Source: Modestobacter sp. VKM Ac-2986 | GTDB lineage: Bacteria; Actinomycetota; Actinomycetes; Mycobacteriales; Geodermatophilaceae | DNA: 64,000 nt | Assembly: GCF_026967795.1 (NCBI RefSeq) | Contig: NZ_JAPVBH010000006.1 | Coordinates: 248,001 to 312,000, forward strand | Direction of reading: 5' to 3' | Shown: positions 34,711-42,282 of the stretch, in pieces | Layout: each line of letters begins with the position of its first letter | Position numbering within the stretch: position 1 is the first letter of the stretch | Translations under genes and position numbers: made by a program | Notes under the pieces: generated by a model | Database searches by the model: none | What the model was told of the DNA's origin: nothing | What the model saw: the letters and a program-made list of their open reading frames with translations, nothing else

Positions 34711-36600
34711 ATGCCCACTCGCAACGACCTGCGAAACGTCGCGATCATCGCGCACGTCGACCACGGCAAGACCACCCTGGTCGACGCCCTGCTCCGGCAG
34801 GCCGGTGCCCTCGGGCGCTCCAAGGGGGAGGGGACCGACAACGACTCCACCCAGGACCGGGTCATGGACTCCGGTGAGCTCGAGCGCGAGCGCGGGATCA
34901 CCATCCTCGCCAAGAACACCGCGATCCACCTGCACGACGAAGAGGGCAACCCCGTCGTCGTGAACATCGTCGACACCCCCGGCCACGCCGACTTCGGTGG
35001 CGAGGTCGAGCGCGCGCTGTCCATGGTCGACGGTGTCTGCCTGCTCGTCGACGCCTCCGAGGGCCCGCTGCCGCAGACCCGCTTCGTGCTGCGCAAGGCG
35101 CTGGCGAAGGGGATGCCGGTCATCCTCGCGGTCAACAAGACCGACCGTCAGGACGCCCGCATCGAGGAGGTCGTCGACGAGACCTACGAGCTGTTCATGG
35201 AGCTGCTCGAGGACGCCGGCCTGCCCGCGGAGACCCTCGAGTTCCCGATCGTCTACTGCAACGGCCGCACCGGCCAGGCGTCGCTGAACAAGCCCGAGAA
35301 CGGCACCGTCCCCGACAGCCCCGACCTCGGCCCGCTCGTCAAGGTCCTGCTGGACACCGTCCCCGCGCCGGAGTACGACGCCGAGGAGCCGCTGCGCGCG
35401 CAGGTCACCAACCTCGACGCCTCCCCGTACCTGGGCCGTCTGGCGCTGCTGCGCATCCACTCCGGTGAGATGAAGAACGGCCAGCAGGTCGCCTGGTGCA
35501 AGGCCGACGGCACCATCGAGCGCGTCAAGCTGACCGAGCTGCTGGTCACCGAGGGCCTCACCCGCACCCCGGCCGCGAGCGCCGGCCCGGGTGACCTGGT
35601 CGCCGTCGCCGGCATCCCGGACATCGGCATCGGTGACACCCTCGCCGACCCGAACGACCCCCGCCCGCTGCCGGCGATCACCGTCGACGAGCCGTCGATC
35701 TCGATCACCATGGGCATCAACACCAGCCCGCTGTCGGGCAAGTCGGGCAAGAAGGTCACCGCCCGGCTGATCAAGAACCGCCTCGACGCCGAGCTGATCG
35801 GCAACGTCTCGGTGCGGATGCTGCCCACCGAGCGCCCCGACACCTGGGAGATGCAGGGACGCGGCGAGCTGGCCCTGGCCATCCTGGTCGAGCAGCTGCG
35901 CCGCGAGGACTTCGAGCTCACCGTCGGCCGCCCGCGGGTGGTCACCAAGGAGATCGACGGCAAGCTGCACGAGCCGGTCGAGCGGGTCACCATCGACACC
36001 CCCGGCGAGTACGTCGGCACGCTGACCCAGGCGCTGGCCAGCCGGCGCGGCCGACTGGAGAACCTGGTGCACCACGACACCGGCTGGGCGCGGATGGAGT
36101 ACATCTGCCCCTCGCGCGGCCTGATCGGCTTCCGCACCGAGTTCCTCACCGAGACCCGCGGCACCGGCGTGCTGAACCACACCCTCGAGGGCTACGAGCC
36201 GTGGCTGGGCGACATGCGTGCCCGCCCGACCGGCTCGCTGGTCGCCGACCGCTCCGGCGTCGCGACCACGTACTCGATGTTCTCCCTGCAGGAGCGCGGC
36301 CAGATGATGGTCGAGCCCGGCACCGAGGTCTACGAGGGCATGGTCATCGGTGAGAACTCCCGTCCGGACGACATGGACGTGAACATCACCAAGGAGAAGA
36401 AGCTCACCAACATGCGCAAGGCGACCTCGGAGGAGCTCGAGCGGCTGATCCCGCCGAAGATCCTGAACCTCGAGCAGGCGCTGGAGTTCTGCGCCGAGGA
36501 CGAGTGCGTCGAGGTCACCCCGGGCACCGTCCGGATCCGCAAGGTGGAGCTGGACCAGACCGTCCGCGGCCGGACCCGCAACCGCAAGCCCAAGCCGTGA
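34711..36600 (+). CDS. typA: Translational GTPase TypA/BipA
   Basis: Ribosome-binding GTPase of the EF-G-like family, involved in 50S assembly and stress growth. G1 is AHVDHGKTT, G3 is DTPGHADF, G4 is NKTD, and the switch region ERERGITILAKNT is intact. EF-G domains II and V and the C-terminal BipA domain follow. Length 629 aa is normal. ATG at 34711 is chosen; an in-frame GTG at 34699 is possible. The 187-bp upstream region holds a -10-like TACCAT (34618-34623) and two small hairpins. A terminator follows at 36629-36665. Confidence 0.96.
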   Translation: MPTRNDLRNVAIIAHVDHGKTTLVDALLRQAGALGRSKGEGTDNDSTQDRVMDSGELERERGITILAKNTAIHLHDEEGNPVVVNIVDTPGHADFGGEVERALSMVDGVCLLVDASEGPLPQTRFVLRKALAKGMPVILAVNKTDRQDARIEEVVDETYELFMELLEDAGLPAETLEFPIVYCNGRTGQASLNKPENGTVPDSPDLGPLVKVLLDTVPAPEYDAEEPLRAQVTNLDASPYLGRLALLRIHSGEMKNGQQVAWCKADGTIERVKLTELLVTEGLTRTPAASAGPGDLVAVAGIPDIGIGDTLADPNDPRPLPAITVDEPSISITMGINTSPLSGKSGKKVTARLIKNRLDAELIGNVSVRMLPTERPDTWEMQGRGELALAILVEQLRREDFELTVGRPRVVTKEIDGKLHEPVERVTIDTPGEYVGTLTQALASRRGRLENLVHHDTGWARMEYICPSRGLIGFRTEFLTETRGTGVLNHTLEGYEPWLGDMRARPTGSLVADRSGVATTYSMFSLQERGQMMVEPGTEVYEGMVIGENSRPDDMDVNITKEKKLTNMRKATSEELERLIPPKILNLEQALEFCAEDECVEVTPGTVRIRKVELDQTVRGRTRNRKPKP

Positions 36601-36628
36601 TGTGACGCCCCGTTCCCGCGGGGCTGGT

Positions 36629-36665
36629 CGAACGCCGTCGTCCCTCCCGGGGACGGCGGCGTTCG
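36629..36665 (+). terminator. Terminator after typA
   Basis: CGAACGCCGTCGTCC (36629-36643) pairs with GGACGGCGGCGTTCG (36651-36665) with one wobble pair and a 7-nt loop. It lies 29 nt after the typA stop. The rest of 36601-36850 holds no other feature that I could support. Confidence 0.75.
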
Positions 36666-36850
36666 TCGTTCCCGGCGCGCCGACGAGAGCTGCTGACGTC
36701 GGTGGGGCCGGTGTGGCGACTGTTGCCGTTCGACCACGTTCGGTGAGGACCGGCCGACAGCTGTGCACGACGCGCCGGGCCTCCCTCGTGCCGCACCGTG
36801 CCGGCGGGCACGCCGACCTAGGTTGCGATCAGGAGAGGTGGAGTGCGGCG

Positions 36851-37393
36851 ATGTCGGCCGGGCGCCACCTGGGGGATGAGCACGAGAGGGTGGTCGGGCG
36901 ACCGATGACGGTCCAGCGAGCAGCGGGTTTCCGGAACGGCATCGACGTGCGGGTGCGTCTGAGGCGGGCGGGCTCCGGGTCCGACGCGGCCTTCGACGGC
37001 GCCTGGTGGCCGCGGAGCCACGACCTCGCCGCCGAGCTCCCCGAGCTGGTCGCCGCCCTGGACACCCTCGGCGTGCGCGTCGAGCGGTTCACCTACCCCG
37101 AGCAGGCCTGGACGCCGATCGAGCGCAAGGTCGCCGTCTCCGGGCGCACGGTGCGCACCGGGGCCTTCCGCAGCATGGACCCCGCGCTGGTCTCCCTCAC
37201 CGTCGACGGCGACCGCCGGCTGGACCTGCTGGTCGTGCCGCCGGAGGCCGACGCGCTGACCGGCGTCCGCGCCCTGCGCCTCGCGGCCGGCCAGCGCGAG
37301 GAGTCCGGCACCCCGGAGCGTGTGCTGGCCACGGCCGGCTCCTGGTCGCGCCCCGAGGTCGTCGTCCCGATCACCGGCGTCCGCGCGGGCTGA
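36851..37393 (+). CDS. DUF5994 family protein
   Basis: Small cytoplasmic protein of the actinobacterial DUF5994 family, function unknown. The family pattern FDGAWWPRSHDLAAELPELVAAL is at residues about 50-72, and conserved VERFTYPEQAW follows. Length 180 aa. The ATG at 36851 follows AGGAG in AGGAGAGGTGGAG about 15 nt upstream; ATG at 36905 is an alternative start. No operon partner. Other members often occur as paralogs in the same genome. Confidence 0.75.
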   Translation: MSAGRHLGDEHERVVGRPMTVQRAAGFRNGIDVRVRLRRAGSGSDAAFDGAWWPRSHDLAAELPELVAALDTLGVRVERFTYPEQAWTPIERKVAVSGRTVRTGAFRSMDPALVSLTVDGDRRLDLLVVPPEADALTGVRALRLAAGQREESGTPERVLATAGSWSRPEVVVPITGVRAG

Positions 37394-37486
37394 GGCCGGA
37401 CCGGTCCGGGTACAGCCACCCAGGCCACCGTCCAGCCGTGTCCCGACGCGGTGGCACGGTCGGCGGGGCGGCTGTACCCGGCCGGA

Positions 37487-38122
37487 TCAGCGGCGGTGGG
37501 CGCGCAGGACCTCGTCCGCCGCGTGGTGCCCCTCGCCACCCGGGCGCGGGCGACGGTCGGCGACCAGCACCTCCCAGTCGGCGGGGTCGAGGTGGGCGGC
37601 CACGTCGGCGGCGCGGGCGAACCGGTCGCCGCCCCAGACCGCAGCGCGTTCCGCGTCGAACGGGTGCCCCACCCACAGCAGCGTGCCGCCCGGTGCGACG
37701 GCGGCCGCCAGCCGGGCGAGCACGGCCGGCAGCTGCTCGGCCGTCGGGTGCAGGAAGTGCGCGGTGACCAGGTCGACGCTGGCCGCCGGCGGCTGCCACG
37801 ACTCGACGTCGCCCTGCACCCACGCGACCCGGTCGGTGAGCCCGGCGGCCGCGGCGTGCTCCGCGGCGCGCGCCAGGGCGACGGCGGACCAGTCCAGGCC
37901 GGTCGCGTGCCAGCCCTGGCCGGCCAGCCAGAGGACGTCGCCGCCCTCGCCGCAGCCGACGTCCAGCGCCCGGCCCGGGGTCAGGCCGGCGGTCTCGGCG
38001 ACGAGTGGCGGGTTGACCCGCCCGCTCCACAGCGCCGGGGCGTCCCGGTAGCGGTCCTCCCACGCCGCCTGGTCCAGGCCGGTGTTCGTGGGCTGCTCGT
38101 GCTCGTGCTGCTGGTCGCTCAT
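37487..38122 (-). CDS. Class I SAM-dependent methyltransferase
   Basis: Rossmann-fold methyltransferase. Motif I is ALDVGCGEGGDVLWLA (about residues 52-67), motif II GLDWSAVAL, and motif IV VDLVTAHFLHP. Length 211 aa, resembling thiopurine/tellurite-resistance-like (TehB-type) enzymes in the WEDRYRDAPALWSGRVNPPL start. Start ATG at 38120-38122. It lies 10 bp downstream of the flavoprotein gene on the same strand; in actinobacteria these two often pair. Substrate unknown. Confidence 0.9.
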   Translation of the reverse strand: MSDQQHEHEQPTNTGLDQAAWEDRYRDAPALWSGRVNPPLVAETAGLTPGRALDVGCGEGGDVLWLAGQGWHATGLDWSAVALARAAEHAAAAGLTDRVAWVQGDVESWQPPAASVDLVTAHFLHPTAEQLPAVLARLAAAVAPGGTLLWVGHPFDAERAAVWGGDRFARAADVAAHLDPADWEVLVADRRPRPGGEGHHAADEVLRAHRR

Positions 38123-38132
38123 GGTCGTCTCC

Positions 38133-39152
38133 TCAGATCCCGTGGCGCCGGTCGCCCAGCACCTGCTCGCACAGCTGACGTTCCGACGCGGGGGAGAACG
38201 GGGCGGCGCGCCGGGCGGCGACGGCCGTCCGGGTGTCCTCCGTGATCAGGTCCGCGTTGATCATGGCCCCTGTGTTCAGGCCGGCCGCGGCCGAGCTGAT
38301 CACCTGGGCGCGCAGGTCGGTGACGTTGCCGGCCACGTAGACCCCGGGGACGGCGGTCAGCCCGTTCGGGTCGGCGGGGACGGCGCTGCCGATCACGTGC
38401 CCGGCCATCTCCAGGTCGGCCGCCACGAGCCCGAGGGACCCCAGGACGGCGGACCGGGCGGTGAACCGCGGCGCCACCACGACGGCGTCCCGCGCGACCA
38501 CCCGGCCGCCGGCCAGCCGCACCCCGGAGAGCCGGTCGCCGGTGCACTCCAGCTCGGCCACCTCACCGCTGACCACGCTCACGCCGCGGGCGGCCAGCTG
38601 CTCCCACTCCTCGTCGGTGGGCTCGGGCCCGGTGTGCAGGAAGAGGGTCACGTCGGCGCTCCACTGCCGCCACATCAGCGCCTGGTGCGCGCCGAACGGG
38701 CCGGTCGACAGCACGCCGATCGCCCGGTCGCGCACCTCCCAGCCGTGGCAGTAGGGGCAGTGCAGGACGTCGGAGCCCCACAGCTCGCGCACCCCGGGCA
38801 CCGCGGGCAGCTCGTCGACCAGCCCGGTCGTCACGAGCAGCCGCCGGGCGCGCACCGGCCCGCCGTCGGCCAGCCGCAGCACGAACCCGCCCGGGACGAC
38901 GTCGGCGCCCAGCACCTCACCGGTCCGGAAGGCGCCGCCGTAGGAGGCCACCTCGGCCCGCCCGGTCGCCAGCAGCTCACCGGGGGGCGTGCCCTCACGG
39001 CCCAGGTAGTTGTGCACCTGCCCGGCCGGGGCGTTGCGCGGCGCACCGCCGTCGACCACCAGCACCGAGCGTCGCGCCCGGCTCAGCGCCAGCGCCCCGC
39101 TCAGCCCCGCGGGTCCACCGCCGACGACCACCACGTCGTACTGCTCGTCCAT
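38133..39152 (-). CDS. Thioredoxin-reductase-like NAD(P)/FAD oxidoreductase
   Basis: Flavoprotein of the TrxR family. The FAD motif is VVVVGGGPAGLSGALALSRA at the N-terminus, the redox CPYC lies in LHCPYCHGWEVRD (about residue 135), and the C-terminal FAD motif is GVYVAGNVTD. Unlike true TrxB the NADPH motif (GxGxxA) is degenerate (VLSTGPFG), as in ferredoxin/alternative-donor or orphan TrxR-like proteins, so the partner is not certain. Length 339 aa. Start ATG at 39150-39152. Upstream palindromes at 39219-39231 and 39240-39254 may be operators. Confidence 0.88.
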   Translation of the reverse strand: MDEQYDVVVVGGGPAGLSGALALSRARRSVLVVDGGAPRNAPAGQVHNYLGREGTPPGELLATGRAEVASYGGAFRTGEVLGADVVPGGFVLRLADGGPVRARRLLVTTGLVDELPAVPGVRELWGSDVLHCPYCHGWEVRDRAIGVLSTGPFGAHQALMWRQWSADVTLFLHTGPEPTDEEWEQLAARGVSVVSGEVAELECTGDRLSGVRLAGGRVVARDAVVVAPRFTARSAVLGSLGLVAADLEMAGHVIGSAVPADPNGLTAVPGVYVAGNVTDLRAQVISSAAAGLNTGAMINADLITEDTRTAVAARRAAPFSPASERQLCEQVLGDRRHGI

Positions 39153-39218
39153 GCCCCAGCTCCTCTGCTCCGCCGGCGGCCGACCGTCCGGCCGCCGGTC
39201 CCGAGCATGGGTCGGATG

Positions 39219-39254
39219 GTGCCAAGGGCACAAACATCCTTGCTGCTACAGCAA
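39219..39254. promoter_or_regulatory. Two palindromes upstream of the flavoprotein operon
   Basis: GTGCC-AAG-GGCAC (39219-39231) and TTGCTG-CTA-CAGCAA (39240-39254) are perfect inverted repeats with 3-nt centres. They lie 67-102 bp before the ATG. They look like regulator half-site pairs, but no regulator gene is adjacent. Confidence 0.4.
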
Positions 39255-39273
39255 AGCGTCGGCGTCGGACGCA

Positions 39274-39311
39274 CGAGGGCCCCGCCCGGCAGTCGCCGGA
39301 CGGGGCCCTCG
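39274..39311 (-). terminator. Terminator between the TauE and flavoprotein genes
   Basis: CGAGGGCCCCG pairs with CGGGGCCCTCG, extended by CCGGC/GCCGG with one bulge and a short loop. It follows copy 3 of the repeat element on the minus strand, as a second hairpin also follows copy 2. Confidence 0.7.
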
Positions 39312-39312
39312 C

Positions 39313-39371
39313 GGCCTCCCTGCAGGGGCTCGCCGCGAGCTCGCGAGTGGTGGGGGGCAGGGAGGTCCTTC
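39313..39371 (-). repeat. Stop-codon-linked hairpin element, copy 3
   Basis: On the minus strand GAAGGACC begins 1 nt after the TauE stop (39373-39375). The stem is CCTCCCTGC with GCAGGGAGG. The loop side CCCCCCACCACTCGC and ...CTCGCGGCG...CCCCTGC match copy 1 closely although both stem strands differ. Confidence 0.75.
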
Positions 39372-39372
39372 T

Positions 39373-40368
39373 TCAGTTCTGCGGTGCGCTCGGCCGGCCC
39401 GCGGGGACGGTGTCCACCTCGGCGACCTCGTTGGGGAAGGCGAGCCGCTCAGCCTCGGCGCGACGCTCGGCCGCCTCGGTGACCGCAGCGGCCGACTCCA
39501 GCGTGCGGTCCTTGCGGTACTCGCGGTACGACCAGGCCACCGCGGCGGCCCAGAGCACGTAGATGACGGCGTAGACGGCGTACCGGGTGCCGGTGTCGGC
39601 GTCGATCCAGTCGCTCGTGAGCAGGCTGCGGGCGTTGGTCAGGATGATGATCCCGCCGACGCTGGCGCCGAGCAGACGCGGCGGCACGAACCGCACCAGC
39701 CAGGCGGCGACGGGGGCGGCGATCATGCCACCGACCAGTAGGGCGGCCACCCAGGCGAAGTCGATGCCCTGGCTGCCGAGGGCGAAGAGGAAGCCCAGGC
39801 TGGCGGCGAGGGAGACCAGCACCTCGGAGGTGTCGACCGAGCCGATGGTCTTGCGGGGCTCCATCCGGCCGCTGGCCAGGATCGCCGGCGTGCTCACCGG
39901 GCCCCAGCCGCCACCGCCGGTGGCGTCGACGAAGCCGGCGGCCAGGCCGAGCGGGGCCAGGAAGCGCGTGCGCATGGGCTTGCCGAGGTGGCGTCGGTCG
40001 ATGCCGCGCAGGGTGAAGCGGACCAGCAGGTAGATGCCCAGCGCCAGCAGGATCAGCTGCATGACCGGGGCAGCGACCTCGGTGGAGAGGTTGGACAGCA
40101 CCGTGGCGCCGGCGAAGGCGCCGATCGCACCGGGGACGCCGATCCGGCCGACGACCTTCCAGTCGACGTTGCCGAAGCGCCAGTGCGAGACGCCGGAGGC
40201 GAGGTTGGTGCCGATCTCGGCGAGGTGGACGGTGGCCGACGCGGCGGCCGGGTTGGTGCCAAGGGCGAGCAGCAGCGTCGTGGAGGTGACGCCATAGCCC
40301 ATGCCCAGGCTGCCGTCGACGAGCTGGGCGCCGAGGCCGGCGAGGGCGAGCACGATCAGGGTCTTCAC
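39373..40368 (-). CDS. TauE/SafE family sulfite/organosulfonate exporter
   Basis: Eight-helix membrane exporter for sulfite or sulfur-containing anions. The N-terminal repeat motif GLGAQLVDGSLGMGYGVTST and second-half TGGGGWGPVSTPAIL are characteristic. Length 331 aa, with a 65-residue hydrophilic C-terminus. Start GTG at 40366-40368. The 5' region contains a cysteine-rich leader ORF and a palindromic operator, linking expression to cysteine or sulfur supply. Copy 3 of the repeat element follows the stop. Confidence 0.92.
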   Translation of the reverse strand: MKTLIVLALAGLGAQLVDGSLGMGYGVTSTTLLLALGTNPAAASATVHLAEIGTNLASGVSHWRFGNVDWKVVGRIGVPGAIGAFAGATVLSNLSTEVAAPVMQLILLALGIYLLVRFTLRGIDRRHLGKPMRTRFLAPLGLAAGFVDATGGGGWGPVSTPAILASGRMEPRKTIGSVDTSEVLVSLAASLGFLFALGSQGIDFAWVAALLVGGMIAAPVAAWLVRFVPPRLLGASVGGIIILTNARSLLTSDWIDADTGTRYAVYAVIYVLWAAAVAWSYREYRKDRTLESAAAVTEAAERRAEAERLAFPNEVAEVDTVPAGRPSAPQN

Positions 40369-40456
40369 GTGGGGGACTCCGGAGCTGGGGGCGCGGGCGC
40401 GCGTCAGGGCGCGGGCACCGCAGGGCTGACAGGGAGGGCGCTCAGGGCGCGGGAGG

Positions 40457-40564
40457 TCAGCAGCCGGGACAGCAGGCGGTGCAGACGCGCAGCAGGTCGA
40501 CGTGGATGCGGCTCACCAGGAACGAGCCCGGGAGCAGGTGCGGGGGCACCGCCGACGTCGACAC
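40457..40564 (-). CDS. Cysteine-rich regulatory leader peptide
   Basis: A 35-codon ORF begins GTG at 40562-40564 and ends TGA at 40457-40459. The C-terminal part, SRIHVDLLRVCTACCPGC, carries the HVDL-R core seen in actinobacterial 'putative leader peptides' and four cysteines in the last eight residues. In mycobacteria such polycysteine uORFs act as cysteine-responsive attenuators: ribosomes stall when Cys-tRNA is low and downstream expression changes. It precedes the TauE sulfite exporter by 88 bp. A start at the internal GTG (SRIHVDLL...) is also possible. Function is inferred from position and similarity. Confidence 0.7.
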   Translation of the reverse strand: MSTSAVPPHLLPGSFLVSRIHVDLLRVCTACCPGC

Positions 40565-40570
40565 GCGTGC

Positions 40571-40593
40571 ATTCCTACCATCCCGGTAGGGAT
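40571..40593. promoter_or_regulatory. Palindromic operator upstream of the leader peptide ORF
   Basis: ATTCCTACC (40571-40579) and GGTAGGGAT (40585-40593) are inverted with one mismatch around a 5-bp centre. It overlaps the expected promoter of the leader ORF. Probably the site of a sulfur-responsive regulator, identity unknown. Confidence 0.55.
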
Positions 40594-40672
40594 TGTGTGC
40601 AACCGACCGGAGTGGCCCCGATCACGTGCGCGGCGTGTCGCTCCTGGGTCGACGGTGCGGCGCCGGGGTGGC

Positions 40673-42103
40673 TCAGACGCGCAGCGTGTCCCGGCGCACC
40701 GTGCGCCAGGCGACGAGTCCGCCCAGTGCCATGACCACGGCGCAGACCACCACCGCAACCTGGAAGCCGCCGGTGAGGGCGGCCGGGTCGGCGTAGTCGT
40801 CCCCGCCCAGCCCCACGGCGACCGGCAGTGCCGCCACCGCCAGCAGGGTCGCCGCACGCGCGACGGCGTTGTTCACCCCGCTCGCCACGCCGGCCAGGTG
40901 GTCGGGGGCGGCGTCGAGCACGGTGGCCGTCAGCGGGGCGATGACCAGCGACATGCCCAGGCCGTTGAGCAGCGAGCCGGGCAGCACGTCGAGCCAGTAG
41001 GAGCTGCCCGGGCCGATCCGCACGAACCACAGCACGCCGGCCGCCGCGACCACCGGCCCGACCGTCATCGGCAGCCGGGCGCCGACCCGCGCGGCCAGCG
41101 CGCCGCCGCGGGCCGACAGCAGGGTGATCACGATGATCGCCGGCAGCATGGCCGCGCCGGCCTCGGTCGCGTTGTAGCCGAGCACGGTCTGCAGCTGCAG
41201 CACCAGGAAGAAGGAGTAGCCCCCGAGCCCGCCGTAGACCAGCAAGGTGCTCAGGTTCGCGCCGGTGAACTCGCGGTCGGCGAAGACGCCGGGGGGCAGC
41301 ATCGGTGCGGCGGCCGACCGCTCGCGCAGCAGAAACGCCGCCCCGGCGGCGACGCCGACGGCAGCGGAGACCCACACCTGCGGGTGGCCCGGGCCGTCGC
41401 CGGCGGCGATGAGGGCGTAGGTGACACCGGCCAGGGCCAGTGCACCGGTCACCGCCCCGAGGACGTCGAACCGGCCGGAGCTGGCGGTGTCCCGGCTCTC
41501 CGGCACGTGCCGGACGGCGACCAGCACGACGACCACCGCGACCGGGGCGTTGAGCAGGAACACCCAGCGCCAGCTGACCGCGTCGATGAGCGCGCCGGCC
41601 AGGAACGGCCCGATCAGCCCGGAGATGCCGCCCAGGGCCGACCAGGCGCCGATCGCCCGCGGCCGGTCGGCGTGCGGGAAGGCGGACTGGATGATCGCCA
41701 GGCTGCCGGGGGTGAGCAGCGCCCCGCCCACGCCCTGCAGCACCCGGGCGGAGACGAGCTGGCCGGTGGTCTGGGCCAGCCCGCAGGCCAGCGAGGTCAC
41801 TGCGAACCACACCACCCCGACCAGGAACACCCGGCGCCGTCCGTACCGGTCGCCGAGCGCACCGCCGAGCAGGATCAGCGCGGCCAGGGCCAGCGTGTAG
41901 CCCGACAGGGTCCACTGCAGCCCGGCCAGCGAGGAGCCCAGTTCCGCGCCGATCGCGGGCAGGGCGACGTTGACCGCGGTGGCGTCGAGCATCGCCATCC
42001 CCGAGGCCAGCACGGTGGCCAGCAGCACCCAGCGGCCGGCGGCCGTGCCGAGCCGGACGGGGTCTGCGGCGACCGGGCCGGGGGGCTGTCCGGGCGCCGT
42101 CAC
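40673..42103 (-). CDS. MFS transporter, DHA2 family
   Basis: Second EmrB/QacA-type drug exporter in the window. Motifs: AMLDATAVNVALPAIG in TM1, GGALGDRYGRRRVF (motif A), GLIGPFLAGALID in TM5, about 14 helices. Length 476 aa is complete. Start GTG at 42101-42103. No regulator gene is adjacent; the gene is divergent from copCD across 179 bp. Sequence is not close to the pump at the left edge, and the substrate is unknown. Confidence 0.92.
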   Translation of the reverse strand: MTAPGQPPGPVAADPVRLGTAAGRWVLLATVLASGMAMLDATAVNVALPAIGAELGSSLAGLQWTLSGYTLALAALILLGGALGDRYGRRRVFLVGVVWFAVTSLACGLAQTTGQLVSARVLQGVGGALLTPGSLAIIQSAFPHADRPRAIGAWSALGGISGLIGPFLAGALIDAVSWRWVFLLNAPVAVVVVLVAVRHVPESRDTASSGRFDVLGAVTGALALAGVTYALIAAGDGPGHPQVWVSAAVGVAAGAAFLLRERSAAAPMLPPGVFADREFTGANLSTLLVYGGLGGYSFFLVLQLQTVLGYNATEAGAAMLPAIIVITLLSARGGALAARVGARLPMTVGPVVAAAGVLWFVRIGPGSSYWLDVLPGSLLNGLGMSLVIAPLTATVLDAAPDHLAGVASGVNNAVARAATLLAVAALPVAVGLGGDDYADPAALTGGFQVAVVVCAVVMALGGLVAWRTVRRDTLRV

Positions 42104-42282
42104 GGCCGGACGCTATCTGACGGCGGCGGGCACCGGGCCGACGGCCGCCGTGCGGGGGCGTCGGCCGCGTCACACCCCTTCCTCGCCGGCGGCGGGAACT
42201 GGGCGGCCCCGCCCGGCGACTGTCTCCTCGTGCGACAGCTCTCCTCCCGGCGCCCCGCCGCGGCCCCGGTCCCGGTGCCCGC
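42104..42282. other. Divergent intergenic region, MFS / copper operon
   Basis: It should carry the promoters of both divergent units. No clear -35/-10 or CsoR/CueR-type operator was recognised. Short GC-rich inverted repeats (for example GCCGGCGGC near 42189) are not distinctive. Confidence 0.3.

Larger units (their letters stand above)
40369..40672. other. 304-bp leader region of the TauE gene
   Basis: It contains the leader ORF (40457-40564), the operator (40571-40593) and, between the leader stop and the TauE start, GC-rich repeats (GCGCGGGC/GCCCTGACGCGC-like) able to form attenuator stems. Beyond 40593 toward the MFS gene nothing is recognised. Confidence 0.5.
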
